Assembly (NCBI GenBank): GCA_030522415.1
Contig: CM060107.1
Location: 47,575,807-47,639,806, forward strand
Direction of reading: 5' to 3'
DNA: 64,000 bases
Source of the DNA: Channallabes apus
Lineage: Eukaryota > Chordata > Actinopteri > Siluriformes > Clariidae
The number at the start of each line of letters is the position of its first letter. The stretch's first letter is position 1. A model generated the notes under the pieces. That model was not told the DNA's origin. It ran no database searches and was given only the letters and a program-made list of their open reading frames with translations. Below are positions 1 to 60,393 of the stretch, in pieces. Position numbers and translations under genes: made by a program.

Positions 1-960
1 GTTGTACTGAGACCTGCTGCAATCAGGTGGTTTTCATTATGTTTTTACACTAAAACACATAGAATTCAAATAGGGGGTACTAACTTTTAAATAATTACTA
101 TTATACACAAGTATTATTAATTATATAGTCCCTACATCAGTTAATTTATAGTTGTTTTATTGCATGTACTGTAATATATATATAAAGATTGTGAATGCTG
201 TATTATTATAATTGTCAGTGCTATGATTCCTAACAGTAGTATCTCAGGAATACACATTTGACAGCATAACCATCTATTGCATCATACACTATTAGCGTAG
301 CTAGTCCATCACTCATCACATCTTGTTAGTGGTTGGGGGAAATTGAAGAACGCAGGGAATAAATCTAAGTAAAATTAAATCTCTACTCAATCAAGCACAA
401 TCAAGCACTGCTAATGAATGCTTAAATTAATTAATCTTATAACACATTTTCACTTCTTGATATTATTTACTACAATAATAAAAATGCATATATGCAAAAA
501 ATATATAATTTAATGTGAGAGTCTTTGTATCCATTGTTTTGGAGAACATTCCAGCACCAAATCCATGAGCATATTAAAGGCTTAATCTGATGTCGATAAT
601 GTAATGTAGTTGGAGTAGCTGTAAAAACGGATTGATGTTTATAATTATAGTTAATTACAGGCATACAGTTGCAATGTAGAACACTTGTGCAAATCAGTGC
701 ACAATTATTACAGTTAACCATGATGCACTTCAACATCAAAAGGAAACGCACACACGCACACACATAAAGTCAGCTAAAAATGTACTTCAGGAAAATAAAA
801 ACTTACATAACAAAACACTATATATAGTATACTTTATACAGTATATACTGTACACACATTCATACAGTACAGTACATACTGTACAGTGTTGTGAAAAGAT
901 TTTTCACACTTAAATGGTTCAGATCATCAAAAAATAATGTAATTTATAAAAAAATTTAAT
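1..960. other. A+T-rich flanking DNA without a gene
   Basis: No exon, RNA gene or clear repeat was recognised. At 830-890 there is a run of nested TACTGTA/TACAGTA words that can fold on itself. Confidence 0.5.
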
Positions 961-977
961 ACCGTACACAATGATGT

Positions 978-1185
978 TGTTAATCTTTCGGGTTTCCTGT
1001 TAAGGGGTCAACACAGCGGCCCAACAGATCCGCACACAACTTGGCACAGGTTTTATGCCGGATGCCCTTCCTGACGCCACCCTCGCATTTTATCCGGGAC
1101 CGACACATGCATCCAGTGGCCGGGAATCGAACCTGTGCCTCCCACGTGGCAGGCAAGAGACCTACCACTGAGCCACCAATGCATA
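978..1185 (-). mobile_element. tRNA-derived SINE, family A copy
   Basis: Read on the minus strand it begins with a tRNA-like head (GGTGGCTCAGTGGTAGG A box, GGTTCGATTCC B box) and ends in the tail TGTGGCGACC...AAAG type shared with 60729-60960. Complete but diverged. Confidence 0.8.
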
Positions 1186-1329
1186 ACGATAACACAAAAT
1201 ACAAAACGAGTGAATACAAAATGCAGTATTTACAGTACATGATGATTTCCTTTATTAAGAGAAAAAAGCTGTCAAAAAACCTAAACTTGCCCCTAAACCT
1301 AATAACTGGTTGAACCTCACTTGGTGGCA

Positions 1330-1850
1330 ACAACTGCAATCAAGTGTTTGTGTCCACAGTACTTGCAATGAGTCTTTCACATCGCTGTGTAAGAATTTTG
1401 ACCCATTCTTCATTGCGGATTTGTTTTCAGCCACATTGGATGGCTCTGAGTATGAACGGCCTGTTTAAGGTCATGCCACAGCATCTCAAGGCCATTGGAC
1501 TTGCTGGTGTGTTTCGGATCACCGTCCTGCTGCAAACCCCACTTGTGCTTGAGATGACAAACTGATGGTGAAACATTGTCCTTCAGGATTTTCTGGTAGA
1601 GTGCAGAATTGTTGGTTCCATCAATTTGTCCAGGCCCTGAAGCTGCAAAGACCCCAGACCTTCACACTACCACCACCATGTTTTAATGATGCTCTTTTAT
1701 GAAACACTGTGTTAACTTTACGCCAGATGTAAAAGGATGCACACTTCCACACTAAAATGCACACTAAAAAGTTTTTTGTCTCATCAAAACAACAGAATAT
1801 TTACTTAAATGTCCTGGGGGAAAAAAAAGAAATTTTTTTGGCAAATGTGA
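1330..1850 (-). mobile_element. Tc1/mariner-type transposon relic
   Basis: Contains stretches familiar from fish Tc1-like elements on the reverse strand (CACTACCACCACCATG, TTACGCCAGATGTAA, CTTCAGGATTTTCTGGTAGA). No intact transposase frame. Confidence 0.65.
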
Positions 1851-2287
1851 GATAGGCCATTTACCCATACGTAGGGCGTGGTAGATTTGGACAGCTTTCT
1901 TCCATTAATACATGAAATCATCCTTTATAAACATATTGCATTTTGTATTTACACTAATGCTAGTGCACCACCAGGTTTTGAGAGTCAGTTGTGCTACTGC
2001 TCTGAATGAGGCTTGGAAATGCTATACTGTATTTCAATGCAGTCCTTCCAAATGATTACAAACCCTGCCGTAAATTAGCCCCAGCACATCAGGAGGTTCC
2101 AGGGTGACAATATATTTCTGAATCATGGCTGAGGTGTTGATGGTGCATGCTCGGGTGTGAATCAGTGCCTAATTTTAAAGCATCCAAAGAGAAATTTCTA
2201 ATAGAGATTTTGGACTTGCACAAGTGGTGTAGGCTGATTGTGTTTCCCAATTGTCCTGTAATGTATGATTGGATGCGAGTGTGTGTG

Positions 2288-2432
2288 CTTGTGCCCTGTG
2301 ATGGGTGAGCACACCATTTAGGGTCTACCCTGCCTTGTGACCTAAGCTACCTGGGATGTGCTCCAGACCCCTATGACCCTACACAGGATACAGGATACAC
2401 GGTGCAGATAATGGATATATGGATTGATGTAC
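2288..2432 (+). mobile_element. SINE family B, 3' fragment
   Basis: GCCCTGTGATGGGT, the CCTGGGATGTGCTCC stretch and the ATGGATATATGGATTGATG tail match the reverse complement of the full copy at 58155-58526. Confidence 0.65.
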
Positions 2433-3487
2433 AGTAATAGATGTTTTTTGTCCCCCTATTCTCCAACAGACTAAAAAGGATTCTAGATGATAATAATCAG
2501 TTTTATTCTGCACTGGTATTTCATGTCTCTGGGCTGTTATCTGCATCTGCGGTTCATTTTTTTCTTATGGGGTTTCATTCACATGTTCGCGTGACTATAC
2601 ATAATGTCACGAACTACTTATCAGCAAAATGGAACATGAGATAGAGACATTAAGGGCTGTTCAGAAAGAGAAAAACATGCATTTAGGTTTTTCCTCATTG
2701 TGAGTGCATCATTGTTATGTCTGTCCAAAACAGAGTATAAAGCTGATGTATTTATACCCATCAACATTCTCAAACAACATGTTTTGAACAAAATGTACGT
2801 CTCAGGCCGAATCAGTCTAAGCATTGCTCCAGTGTAGTGGGTAAATATCGTCAATTCAGCCAAAACAGGATCCGTGGGAAAAGAAACGTACCTTCTATTA
2901 CCCCCCAGTAACATGAATAAATCTCAGTGCATTGATTTTAGCTGTAGTCAGGGAAATGCTCGAAGCTCAGCGCCTTCCATTGTTGCGCTTAATGACTTCC
3001 GCTGCTAATTCTTAATACACCACAGGAAGACTGTTGTGCTTCAAAAGCTTCAATCTGCATAGTGACATCATTTCATAAATATGGAAATGGATGATACAAG
3101 AGAGCGGGACTTATATATGCCATATAACCTCAGCCCAGAAAAAAATGTCGTCTCTATGTATACGCACACAGGAAGCAATTCGAATGATTCACTTAGAGGT
3201 CATTGTTGGAAAAAGAAAAGAAAACGTCCACAGTGCGGTCAGGGTCACGGAATTAATTATATGAGGCAGGACAGTGGCTAGAGGACGGAGCGTATTCCCG
3301 AAAGAAACCATCAAAAGCATTTATACAGCTTTCAGCCTTTCATTTCCTCCGGTCTCAATAAGGGAGGCGTTCGCCGAGGTGACGGATGATATGTACCACA
3401 GACTGCAGAGTAATAACTCTGGCCTATTATTATTCGAAATCAGGGTGCAATTATATAAAAAAAAAAAAAAATAAATAAATAAATAAA

Positions 3488-3493
<6 letters not shown>

Positions 3494-3542
<49 letters not shown>
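3494..3542. repeat. (TA)n microsatellite
   Basis: About 24 TA units after an A-rich run. It creates spurious YIYI-type frames. Confidence 0.97.
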
Positions 3543-3546
<4 letters not shown>

Positions 3547-4009
3547 CGTACAGCACTGTGCATGAGTCTCAAGCACATTTAGAGAACTTCTATGAAACAA
3601 TAATGCTTTTCAAAATGATTAATAAAAAAAATAAATAAATAAATCCCTTTGACACCATAACATTTGAAAGTACAGATGCTATACAGTACAAACTAAGAGT
3701 TGAATAGCTAACCTATATCAGAGAATCAAAAGGAAACAAAAACATATGATGAGCCCCATCGGCATGCTGTGAGCTACGGTACAGTATATTTCAGGATCAT
3801 CCTAGGGCTTAAGGGTCACTTAGGGTACTCTCATTGATTCATGGCCAGCTTTCACGTTAGTAATATTGTTCCAGACCCGAGTACACTTGTGCATGTACAG
3901 TACACTCTCCAGTACAGCAGATGGCAGCATGCACCTAGTGGCTTTTGCTGTCTTCCAGTGAACACAAAGAAAAGAAGACGTCAACATACTGTATGCACTA
4001 TGCTTGATA

Positions 4010-4282
4010 TTTCATTCATCCATCGAGGAAGCTCTATAGTCCACCTAGGGACCGTGGAGGCCAATTGTATTTATTCCCATTTTCACAACCTCCGGTCAAC
4101 GTTCACACACATTTGTGAAGGCTAATTAGCCTGAATTTTGGGGGTTTGTGGGAGGAAACCAGATAACTCGGAGGAAACCCGATCAGCATGGGGAAAACAT
4201 ACAACCTCCATAGACCCCGAAGACGGAATCGAAAACATACCCTGGAGGTGCAAGGTGCTAACCACTAAGCCACCACGCCGAT
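4010..4282 (-). mobile_element. SINE family B copy, diverged
   Basis: Carries GTTTGTGGGAGGAAACC, GGAGGAAACCC and the head CTGGAGGTGCAAGG...CACCACGCCG in the same order as the full copy at 58155-58526. The B box is degraded. Confidence 0.75.
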
Positions 4283-4379
4283 ATAAAAAAAAAATGTCAA
4301 GAGCATCCCTCCTTCCTACTATTTTTTTTTACGTTTCTTTTTTCTTTAATTTTTAAAATAGCTTTGCCTTTTCTGCCAC

Positions 4380-4470
4380 TTCAATGCAATCTAATTCTAT
4401 TTGTATGGAGCTTTTTAACAATGAACATTGTCACTAAGCAGCTTTACAGAAATCCCGGATATACAGTAGA
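4380..4470 (+). repeat. Dispersed repeat, family E (TATAGCGCTTTTAACAATGG type)
   Basis: ATTTGTATGGAGCTTTTTAA then CAATGAACATTGTCACTAAG then CAGCTTTACAG. Two relatives are at 16590-16680 and 49573-49620. Confidence 0.6.
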
Positions 4471-5372
4471 TAATAAATAACATAAAAAAACACTTTTTTC
4501 TTTTTCAGTTGTACTGTACTTAACACTATCGCACTAGATTATAGAGAATCTATCCTCATTTGGGTGACACCAGATAATATCACCATAAATAAATCCCTTT
4601 GGTAATTGTGTGCTGTATGGACAAAATACAGGAGTATAACAGGAAATCCATACTTGCAATAGAGTTCTACTCGTGATCTCACATGATCCTCCAGATTTTA
4701 CCTTAAATGGCATTACCTGGTGACATTTTGAAGAGCAGAAACAGTGATCAGGAAACACTTAATTTTTTTTTCTCTTTTAATTCCTTCCTCGGCATTGAGG
4801 CATCAATTATCTTCATTTTTCAGATAATCATTCAGCAGCATAGCGTAGCCCATGAGAGTTGAGCGTTTGAAGAGTCAGAGAATTTATTATGCTCTCGAGT
4901 TCTTATTCTTAATGACACTTCTGGACCTGCCTAACAAGTTCTAATGAGTCTGTTATGGCCTAATGAGTTCATTAAGCTCGGAGGCTTTATAGCAGAAAAG
5001 CCTTCTATTTTGCATTATTTTCTAATTTAATACAACAATTTTTATTTCAAATTATATTACTGATTAGAAAGAAACTTGAGTGAAAAATAAGTAGAATCGA
5101 TTTACATAAATTTTAGAGTTTGTCCGACCTTTAGTATAAAGCAATTAACATAATGTAGTCAATATCAAAAATAATGCAGATGCTTGAATATGAAATACTT
5201 ATAATAAAATAAAATAAAATAAATCTGTTTATAGCGATTAAGTTTTAGAATTTCAATGTGGCCTTACACTTTTGGTCCGTACATGTATAACTGTGCTATA
5301 ATGTTTGTAAGAATCTCATTATATACATCTAAGCAGGGCTTTGCTCAGGCCCCAACAGGGACAACTTGTGGT

Positions 5373-5969
5373 GCTTTTCCACTGCATAGTACGGCACGAC
5401 ACGGTTCAGTTCAGCTCACTTTTGGGGGGTTTTCCACTGGGAACATAAACTGGTACCTGGTCCTTTTTTTAGTACCACCTCATCCGAGGTTCCAAGCGCG
5501 CCAAACCGTTACCAAAACGTGACGTGTAAACTCTGCTGGTCACCGATTGGCCGGAGAAAATCGTCATTACTGCGTCACCGAACTTGCGACACGAGACACA
5601 ACAGAACCGCTATATTTAGAACAGCCTGAGAAGGATCGCACGCACCTTTTTGTATTAACCAAAAATTTTCTTTGGCTGCCATCAGCCTCTTTTGAAACAA
5701 ACTCCTTCGTCTTGCTGTTAAAAACATCCACATGCCGAGAATGAAGAACACCATGCCGTTGATATGCTCCATTGTTGTGTGTTTGTTTGTGGCGCGTTTA
5801 CGATGATGTCACAGCAGTAGCGGCGCCGCAACTATAACGACACGTGAGTAATCCCGCCCACTCTAAAGCGTTACTAAACTGCAGTGGAAGCACAAACCGA
5901 GCCGAACTGAGCCGAACCGAAGTGAGTTGAACTGAACCGTGTCGTGCCGTACTATGCAGTGTAAAAGAG
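5373..5969. mobile_element. MITE with about 47-bp terminal inverted repeats
   Basis: The left end 5373-5419 (TGCATAGTACGGCACGACAC then GGTTCAGTTCAG) is repeated almost perfectly, inverted, at 5922-5969. Inside there is no transposase. A nonautonomous DNA transposon; the superfamily is not resolved. Confidence 0.8.
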
Positions 5970-5984
5970 GCATTGGTGGGAACC

Positions 5985-6040
5985 TGGAACCTTCTGAACC
6001 GTAGTCCAATGCCTTAATCACTGAGCTACCTCTGACTCAT
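5985..6040 (-). mobile_element. SINE family C, head fragment
   Basis: Reverse complement reads GTAGCTCAGTGATTAAGGC then ATTGGACTACGGTTC, the tRNA-like head also seen at 36889 and 16325. Confidence 0.6.
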
Positions 6041-6119
6041 GAAAGATCAGGGCAACCAGCAAACTCATCTACAGTATGCCTGCGAGTCCCACTGTCTCTA
6101 ATCCTAAAAAAAAAAGAAA

Positions 6120-6397
6120 AAGAAAAGACAAGGTAATACAAATTGCCAAGAAAGCGCCAATGCTAGCCATGATAGCCGAGCAAGACCAGAGTCCAAGGCT
6201 GCCGACCCACCCTCCAAACTCTCCAGATCCCATTCCAATGGAGCATTCATGGGATGCGTCAGACAAAGCAGTCCGATCCACGGAGGCCCCACCTCTCAAC
6301 CCACAGGAGCCGCTGCCAATGTTCTGGTGCCAGACACCACAGCAAACCCACAGATGTCCCATGGAGCCACACTCCAAGGTGGCAGAAGTGGAATCTA

Positions 6398-6400
<3 letters not shown>
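6120..6400 (-). mobile_element. Tc1-like transposon fragment
   Basis: On the minus strand GTGTCTGGCACCAGAACATT, GGTGGGGCCTCCGTGGATCG and GGATCTGGAGAGTTTGGAG are typical of a common fish Tc1-like element. The plus-strand open frame over it, with a KKKRKRK run, is not a gene. Confidence 0.6.

Positions 6401-6402
<2 letters not shown>

Positions 6403-6470
<68 letters not shown>
6403..6470. repeat. (TA)n microsatellite
   Basis: About 34 TA units adjoining the Tc1-like fragment. Confidence 0.97.
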
Positions 6471-6475
<5 letters not shown>

Positions 6476-6679
6476 TACAAACTCCTGTGTCCTCAGAAAC
6501 AAACGCATTTTACTTCTTTTTTCTTTTTCAAGGTCACAAACGGTTGTATAAGCAATTCAGTTAATATCATACTGTGTATGGTTGTTTATGTGACAAATAA
6601 ATGTTTTTTTTTATTTGAATCAGCGCTGTAGTTTTAATATATGTTATGTACAGCAATTATATAATAGACCGTAACAAGA

Positions 6680-7920
6680 TGTGGACAATGAAAAGAAGTT
6701 TATTCCAGTTCGTGAGGCCATGCACACTGTTTAGCTTCGTACAAAACTCCTAAAATCATTAGTTTTGTTTTTGCTGTTGGTGGAATACATATTTGGTCCA
6801 ACCAAAAACCAGGGCAAACACAACTGAAAAAGTTAAAGTATTGCATAAATTTCGTTACACTTCATTTACTGACAACAACAACGACAAAATAAACCATGTA
6901 TAATTTACTGTAGACACACCATTATAGTTGTATTTTTCTTCTCCAAAACAAATGTTAATCCTTCAGGAACAATTTCCACAAAAGAAATATGATTTAAAAA
7001 GTATTCAGTGAAACACAATTTAGTCCTCAATTCCACATCTTAAAGGATGTTGTGTAAAAATCTCTGTACATTCAGTTGAAGCTGGAAGATCATCAGGTAC
7101 AGCTTAAAGATAGAGGTTTTATATATTTATATATTTATATATAGGAATGCTAGAAAATATCAGGAAAATATAGTGCATCATTTAGACACGGGTTTGTACT
7201 CGAGTGTAAACAGTAACCGACCATCTAAACGCTATCATTACCATGTAAATGATTAACAGACAATATAAACCTAGTGTTATCATCATTATTACAACTATTA
7301 CTGTACTTATGTGCAGTGTTTAAGTTAAAGAGGGGGAAAAAAAAAAGAGAGAGAGTTTTCTTTCCCACCCGAGTTAATGAAATTCTTCATCTAATCTATT
7401 TTAATTTAAATATAAAGAAGTCTTTCAGGAAAGCTGTGAGAACTATACAGTCGCGAAAAACAGAATCTCGACAGAAACGACAGGATTATTAACACTTGCT
7501 TTTCAATATTTATGACAATATACAAAATGGTACACTGAGATTCATATTGAAAGGATTGCAGTTATTAAGGCCTCAAAGTTGTGGAGTTATGGATTTTCCT
7601 GAAGAAAAATGGTGGGGGGTGAAAAGCATACTAATGCACCACAGAAAATCAATGCGACAGATTTAAAGAACAAAAGCCAAGCGAAAGGGAAATAATGAAG
7701 AGCAAATAAGACCAAATCTGAATAAAAACAAGTCTAAAGTGAATTAACGATCTAAAGTCTAACTATGAGAGAAACTGTATTCTTACGTAGCTTCAACTTA
7801 AACAAGCTTGTTATGTGTGTTGTGCATTTTACACAGTACGGTCAACAGTGAAGATATAATGCGTGTCTACCCGTGGGTGCGGTTTAGCGCTTGACCGACC
7901 GAGTGTGTGGTTGAACGTGA
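6680..7920 (-). other. MYO6: Probable MYO6 3' UTR
   Basis: About 1.24 kb of A+T-rich sequence without recognisable repeats follows the stop codon. On the minus strand an AATAAA signal lies at 6699-6704. Cleavage would fall near 6680, before GT-rich sequence. Open frames here are short and unsupported. The exact end is inferred; T-rich sequence near 6605-6614 offers a second, later AATAAA. Confidence 0.6.
6699..6704 (-). terminator. Candidate MYO6 polyadenylation signal AATAAA
   Basis: The plus strand reads TTTATT, so the transcribed strand reads AATAAA, about 1.2 kb after the MYO6 stop codon. It is the first canonical signal seen in a plausible spot. cDNA ends would be needed to prove use. 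Confidence 0.5.
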
Positions 7921-55311
<47,391 letters not shown>

Positions 55312-55337
55312 CTGAGGGCGAGACACAAAAATACAGT

Positions 55338-55540
55338 ATGAGAGGTGTTCGAGTAAAATCGGGACTTGTGAAGACATTTTCGGGAAGTGTGGTGCAAAAC
55401 ATCAACATTTACAGGAGGCTTCAAGCACAGTATGGCGATGAGACTCTTAGCCGCAGTAAAACATTTGAATGGTGCAAACATTTTTTAAAGAAATACAGCC
55501 CTGTTCCTGTTAACATTCAGCAAGCGCCTGGTCCTTGAAA
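55338..55540 (+). mobile_element. Mariner transposase N-terminal fragment
   Basis: Frame reads [20 protein letters not shown] then FEWCKHFLK, the mariner-type helix-turn-helix (Y..L...YG...LS...V..W...F). It starts with the terminal GAGGTGTTCGAGTAAAATCG and soon ends in stops. Related debris follows to about 55860. Confidence 0.75.
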
Positions 55541-55859
55541 ATCAATGGATAACTTGATAGATGCACATTACATAACATAACTCGGCTGGGACAGTTGAGG
55601 GGTTGCCACATCCCCTGAACTCACTCCAAGCCATTTCCACATTTCCACCGGAGTTCCTGAGAGTTAAGTGTTTAGTCTGATCATGGTTCTGGTGTACTGA
55701 CAAAACTTGATGGTATCCAAGCCCAAGTGTAACGCTGGGATAAGTGCATTAGTGTAGCAGGGGATTATATAGAGAAATAAATGGAGGTTTTGCTCTTGTA
55801 ACTGTGTTCTGCTATTCTGCACAATCAAAAGTCCTGGTTAGACTTGAACAGCCCATGTA

Positions 55860-56868
55860 ATAGTTTTGATAAGTAGCTGATGTCTTATTATGATTTTCAC
55901 CAGCATAACGAAACGTTTTGGTATATAACGTGTACATCACAAACATCAGCCAATCAGAGACATCTTGTCGGTCATGTATTCAGAACAGGGCAGATAGCGC
56001 TCTCTACCTGCTCTCTATGCTTTCGCTGAACATTGAACATTCTCAAGAATTTTCTTCGAAGGTCCTGAAGAACACCATCATTCCTAAACGGACGAAAGTC
56101 AAAACAAAGGGTTTCAGATCACCAGGAACCCCAAAGTCACCCTGACGGAACTCCTAAGGGTTTATGTGGAAAATGGAAAGAATGGAGAACTTCCCAGGAG
56201 CGTGTAAAAATCTCTCTCTCTGCAGCACTCCAGAGCGCGATCAAGGTCTTCAAGGTCGTGTGAGCAGATTGAGGCCCATAATGACTAGCTAGTGGGTTAT
56301 TAAACGACAAATAAAGGACGCCGTGAGACATGCGATCGTACAGACAATCTCAATGGCTAATGTTTTAAGGTTAACTCAATTGAGCTAACCGATGAAAGGT
56401 ATTAAGGTGATAATGAATTGTAGTCAATAATAGAGTGTGAGTAACTGATATAATCTAAAAGAGTTATTTATTAATAATTATTAATATTACCAAAACAGTC
56501 CATACAACAAGTCCCTGTCTTTACCGCTCTGGCTGCTTTTTTTCCCTTTTTTCTTTAAGTTAACTTTCCCCGTCTCTATAAACTTCCAGGAAGCGTATAA
56601 GACGTTCCACTTTGGGACAAAAAGACAGAACTGTGTGAAAGAAACCTTTTACATCTCAAAGAAAACTGTACTTGTTGTAAATTCTATACATTCCAGACAC
56701 ACACACACACATACACACTCCATTCTCGAAGCTGTTGGCTCCTTCAACCTTTCATGATTTATTCACAATCCTGAAAGCCTTTACAGGGCAAAGGGGAGAA
56801 AGAGGAAATAGGGAAGGAGGTGTATTATGAAGTAGAACTTCAGATTGCAAGATATAAACTGCAAAAGG

Positions 56869-56908
<40 letters not shown>

Positions 56909-58150
56909 TCGTCCACAGTTAAAATGACTGCCTAGATGTAAAAAGCTCATGGATAAGCATGCGCTCACGTTTCCTTTTTACTGTGTCTTGCCCTCACTCG
57001 CACGTAGCTATGCTCAGAATTTCCTCTTCTACATTACGTATGGAAAAAAGCCCAGATCGGTGTTCAGGCAGACATTTGTGCAGGGGTTACAGACGTGTTA
57101 TATTTTATGTCAATCAACAAGATGGTTTTTTAGATTCCTGATTCATAAATAAAAAGCCAAATAATGGGATGCGCTGAATCAAGTGCTGTTTTTAATACGC
57201 TGCTCAATAACAACGGTTAAACTGAACCAAAACTGGGTCTCATTTATCATAATCATTTACAAACCGTCTCTTGCGTTAGTTAATGTCACACATTCTCCAG
57301 CCGTATAAATGTTCGGTATATAAATACATTTTAGAGCTTTGAGGTAGGTGGGTACTAGACTACCGATTCAATTCAGTTTGCACTAATGTTTATCGTCTAA
57401 TTTATTTCAAGCCATTCATTTTTTTTACAAATCAAAAACTAATGAACTGATCTGTTGTTGTTTGATTTTTTCAACAATCAAAAAGTCTCGAACTAAAGCG
57501 CTTTTGTTACTAACAAACTCCTCCAGTCCAATAGATGGCGGTATTGTAATATCAATGCAAAAGGAGGCAAAAAAAATAGCAAGCAAGCTGCATTGAGGTC
57601 TAATTTTAAGGGATTCGTCAATGTTTGAGAATTTAATAATTTAAAGTTCAAAAGTTAAAAGTTCTGCAGCAATTTGGAATTGCAAACTAATCAATTGAAT
57701 TAATCGATTAAAAATAATATGCTCGTTTGTACACTGGCCTTTCAACATGTACAGTATACGTGTATATGCACATGCATGAACAAATGCATGCACACGCACA
57801 TACACACACACCCACCCACACGTCACCACAATAAATGAAGAGATAAAACCTTGACTAGGGAAGAAATACAGGCAAAGAAGCCAAGCCCCGGGTGGGAGGA
57901 CTGATAATAACAAAGACGTGATTCAGCAAGACGAGACGAGGATCAGTCTGAAAACAGGACGCATTAAGCCTTGTGTTTTTCTCCCATGCGTTTAAAAACA
58001 AGACGTGTCGCCAAACAGGAACTGGAGCAGCAAGAGGCTTAAGCCGTAGTACATTCGAAAATAAAAGCACACGACAACGTCATCATTAACTTCGAACTTC
58101 TATTAAGAATTACCATCTGGTGGTTTTTACAAAGCAACTGGTGTGTCCCG
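55860..58150. other. Intron upstream of window exon 1, no gene recognised
   Basis: No MYO6 exon found. Contains a (GA)n tract at 56868-56905 and short CA runs near 56696 and 57795. The open frames resemble nothing known. Confidence 0.5.
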
Positions 58151-58154
58151 CATC

Positions 58155-58526
58155 GTTCATTCATTCATTCATTCATTTTCTATACTGCTTAATCCTGTGT
58201 TCAGGGTCGCGGGGGACCTGGAGCCTATCCCAGGAGACTTCGGGCACTAGGCGGGGTACACCCTGGACAGGGTGCCAATCCATCACAGGGCACACACACA
58301 TACACACACTCACACACTATGGGCAATTTAGGAACGTCAATTAGCCTAACCTGCATGTCTTTGGACTGTGGGAGGAAACCGGAGTACCCGGAGGAAACCC
58401 ACCAAGCACGGGGAGAACATGCAAACTCCATGCACACAGAGACGGGAATCGAGTCTGGCCGGGGAATCGAACCCAGACCCTGGAGGTGCAAGGCGACAGT
58501 GCTAACCACTACACCACCGCGCCGCC
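58155..58526 (-). mobile_element. tRNA-derived SINE, family B, best copy
   Basis: Reverse complement begins GGCGGCGCGGTGGTGTAGTG then GTTAGCACTG (A box) and CTGGGTTCGATTCCCCGG (B box). It ends in AATGAATGAATGAATGA repeats. Reference copy for the others in this window. Confidence 0.88.
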
Positions 58527-58559
58527 TTGTCCCGCATTGCTTACTGAAAAGTCACTGAA

Positions 58560-58710
58560 CTCGAAGGTCTTGATCAGACTGCCCGTTTCATGTCTGAAAC
58601 GTTGGCCTCCCAGGAACTCCTTTAATGTGCAAATGGCTTGGAGTGAGGTCAGGACTGTACGGGAACTGGTGTAAGTGGTGATGGTGAATGATGATGTTCC
58701 AACAGACATT
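58560..58710 (+). mobile_element. Mariner-type element remnant
   Basis: CTTGATCAGACTGCCCGTTT then CATGTCTGAAAC and TTGGAGTGAGGTCAGGACTG repeat the debris at 52000-52450. Confidence 0.55.
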
Positions 58711-59479
58711 ATCCACCTCATAATCTTCTTGTATCTTTCTGTCTTTCTTGAATCATTGCAGTACTGGGTATCTTACAACAATAATGATTCTGTTCATCAT
58801 AGGAACAGTCTGCATTCGTCTGCTGACATTTGGAAATTTAAGCCATTGAGTTCAGCAGATTTGGATGAAAAACGTTTTTGATGAGGAGTACATGTTTAAT
58901 TAGAACCAAACTGGCAACCTATTTCACAGAACAATACATTTCGGAAGATTGTTCATTAATTAATTTACTCATCACAAAAGAGATAATGAGTACTCCAGCA
59001 AAATTGATAAAGAGAAACTAACCAGGGAATCCTAGCAGGAAAACAAATAGGAAGGGACATTTGTGACAAGTCTGTAAAAGTAAGAAAAATGCCTCAAATA
59101 CTAGTGGTACTAAGCAGCACTACCTCTTCCCCCTCATTTTCTCACCATTAGAGACTCTTGAATACCTGAGTGATGTTGATTAACTGATGTTTAAAGAGCA
59201 TTCAAGGCACAAGACAATTAGAATTTTGGGCATTGTGTTTTTTTCGATTTGATTCAACATCACTTATGTTTTATTGTTTGATTTTTTTTCTCAAGCGGTA
59301 ACGATTACTAAGTACTAAAAAAATGTATAAGTATCTGCTGTGCTGTTGGTTGTTTAAATGACATGTCTCGAGCAAAACGACAGTCTTTTACAGTACATGC
59401 ACACTCCAGTCCAGTAGGTGGTGGTATTACACAAAGCGCCCATAAAGCTGAAAGAAGAAAAGTGATGTGAAGAAAAGGA

Positions 59480-60010
59480 GTACAGCAGTACATCGGCATA
59501 CAAATTTAATCCGTTCCAGAGGCAAGTCCTTAAGACGAAATTTCTAATTATGTTTTTCCCATAGGAAATAATGCAAAGGCAGATAATCCGTTCCAGCCAT
59601 TCAAAAATATTATCCATTTCCAAAACCATAATCATATTTTTGCATTTAAAAATAATCAAAACTTTTAGAAAAGACATGTAAATGAAGGAAAACATGAAAT
59701 AAATAGGCATTAAACCTCATTTAACCTTAATTTCTGATTCCTCTTAGCATAAGCTGCTTTTAAAAAGGAAACTGAAAGTGGCTCCCTTTTCTTCTTGCTG
59801 CCGTTCTTGGGACTAAATCTTCTTTCTTTATAAACCTTACACAAAATACAAAAAACAAATTGCTTGCTAAATTTAGCCGGGGTTCGGTTCAGCTCAGCTC
59901 GATTGCTCGTATGCCAAAAATGCTTCGATTGCCAAGGCAAATTTCTTACAAAATGTCAGTTCTTAAGGCAAAAATTCATGAGGCAGGGCTTTTTGTACTT
60001 CAAAAAGGTG
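59480..60010. mobile_element. Mariner-type MITE remnant
   Basis: GTACATCGGCATACAAATTT then AATCCGTTCCAG at the left and GATTGCTCGTATGCCAAAAA then TGC at the right are typical ends of a fish mariner-like element. Interior noncoding. Confidence 0.5.
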
Positions 60011-60284
60011 TGGTACAGTATATGTTTTTTGAGGAATTTGTCCTTTTCAGAACATTTTAACGTTTGCAAGTTGTTTTTGTAAAAAAAGAAAAGTGATTCT
60101 AAATCAACGATTCCACTTTTTGTCACATTACAGCCACACACATGAATCAATTTTATTGGAATTCCACATGAAAGACCAATACAAAGTGGTGTACACGTGA
60201 GAAGTGGAACGAAAATCATACATGATTCCAAACATTTTTTACAAATAAATAATTGAAAAGTGGGGTGTGTGTAATTATTTAACC

Positions 60285-60393
60285 TAGTTAAACCTGTGTA
60301 AGTATGTATCCAGTGATGTAAACTTTAAAGCACTTTTTGTAAGTCGCTCTGGATAAGAGCGTCTGCCAAATGCCTAAATGTAAATATAAATGT
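60285..60393 (+). mobile_element. SINE family C, tail fragment
   Basis: GTAAGTCGCTCTGGATAAGA then GCGTCTGCCAAATGCCTAAA then TGTAAATATAAATG, inserted in the Tc1 relic's end. Confidence 0.8.

Noticed and set aside
6076..6564. 162-codon frame with a KKKRKRK nuclear-localisation-like run
   Set aside because: It lies antisense to a Tc1-like fragment, the basic run is a poly-A-derived AAAAGAAAAAG stretch, and its end is the (TA)n repeat.
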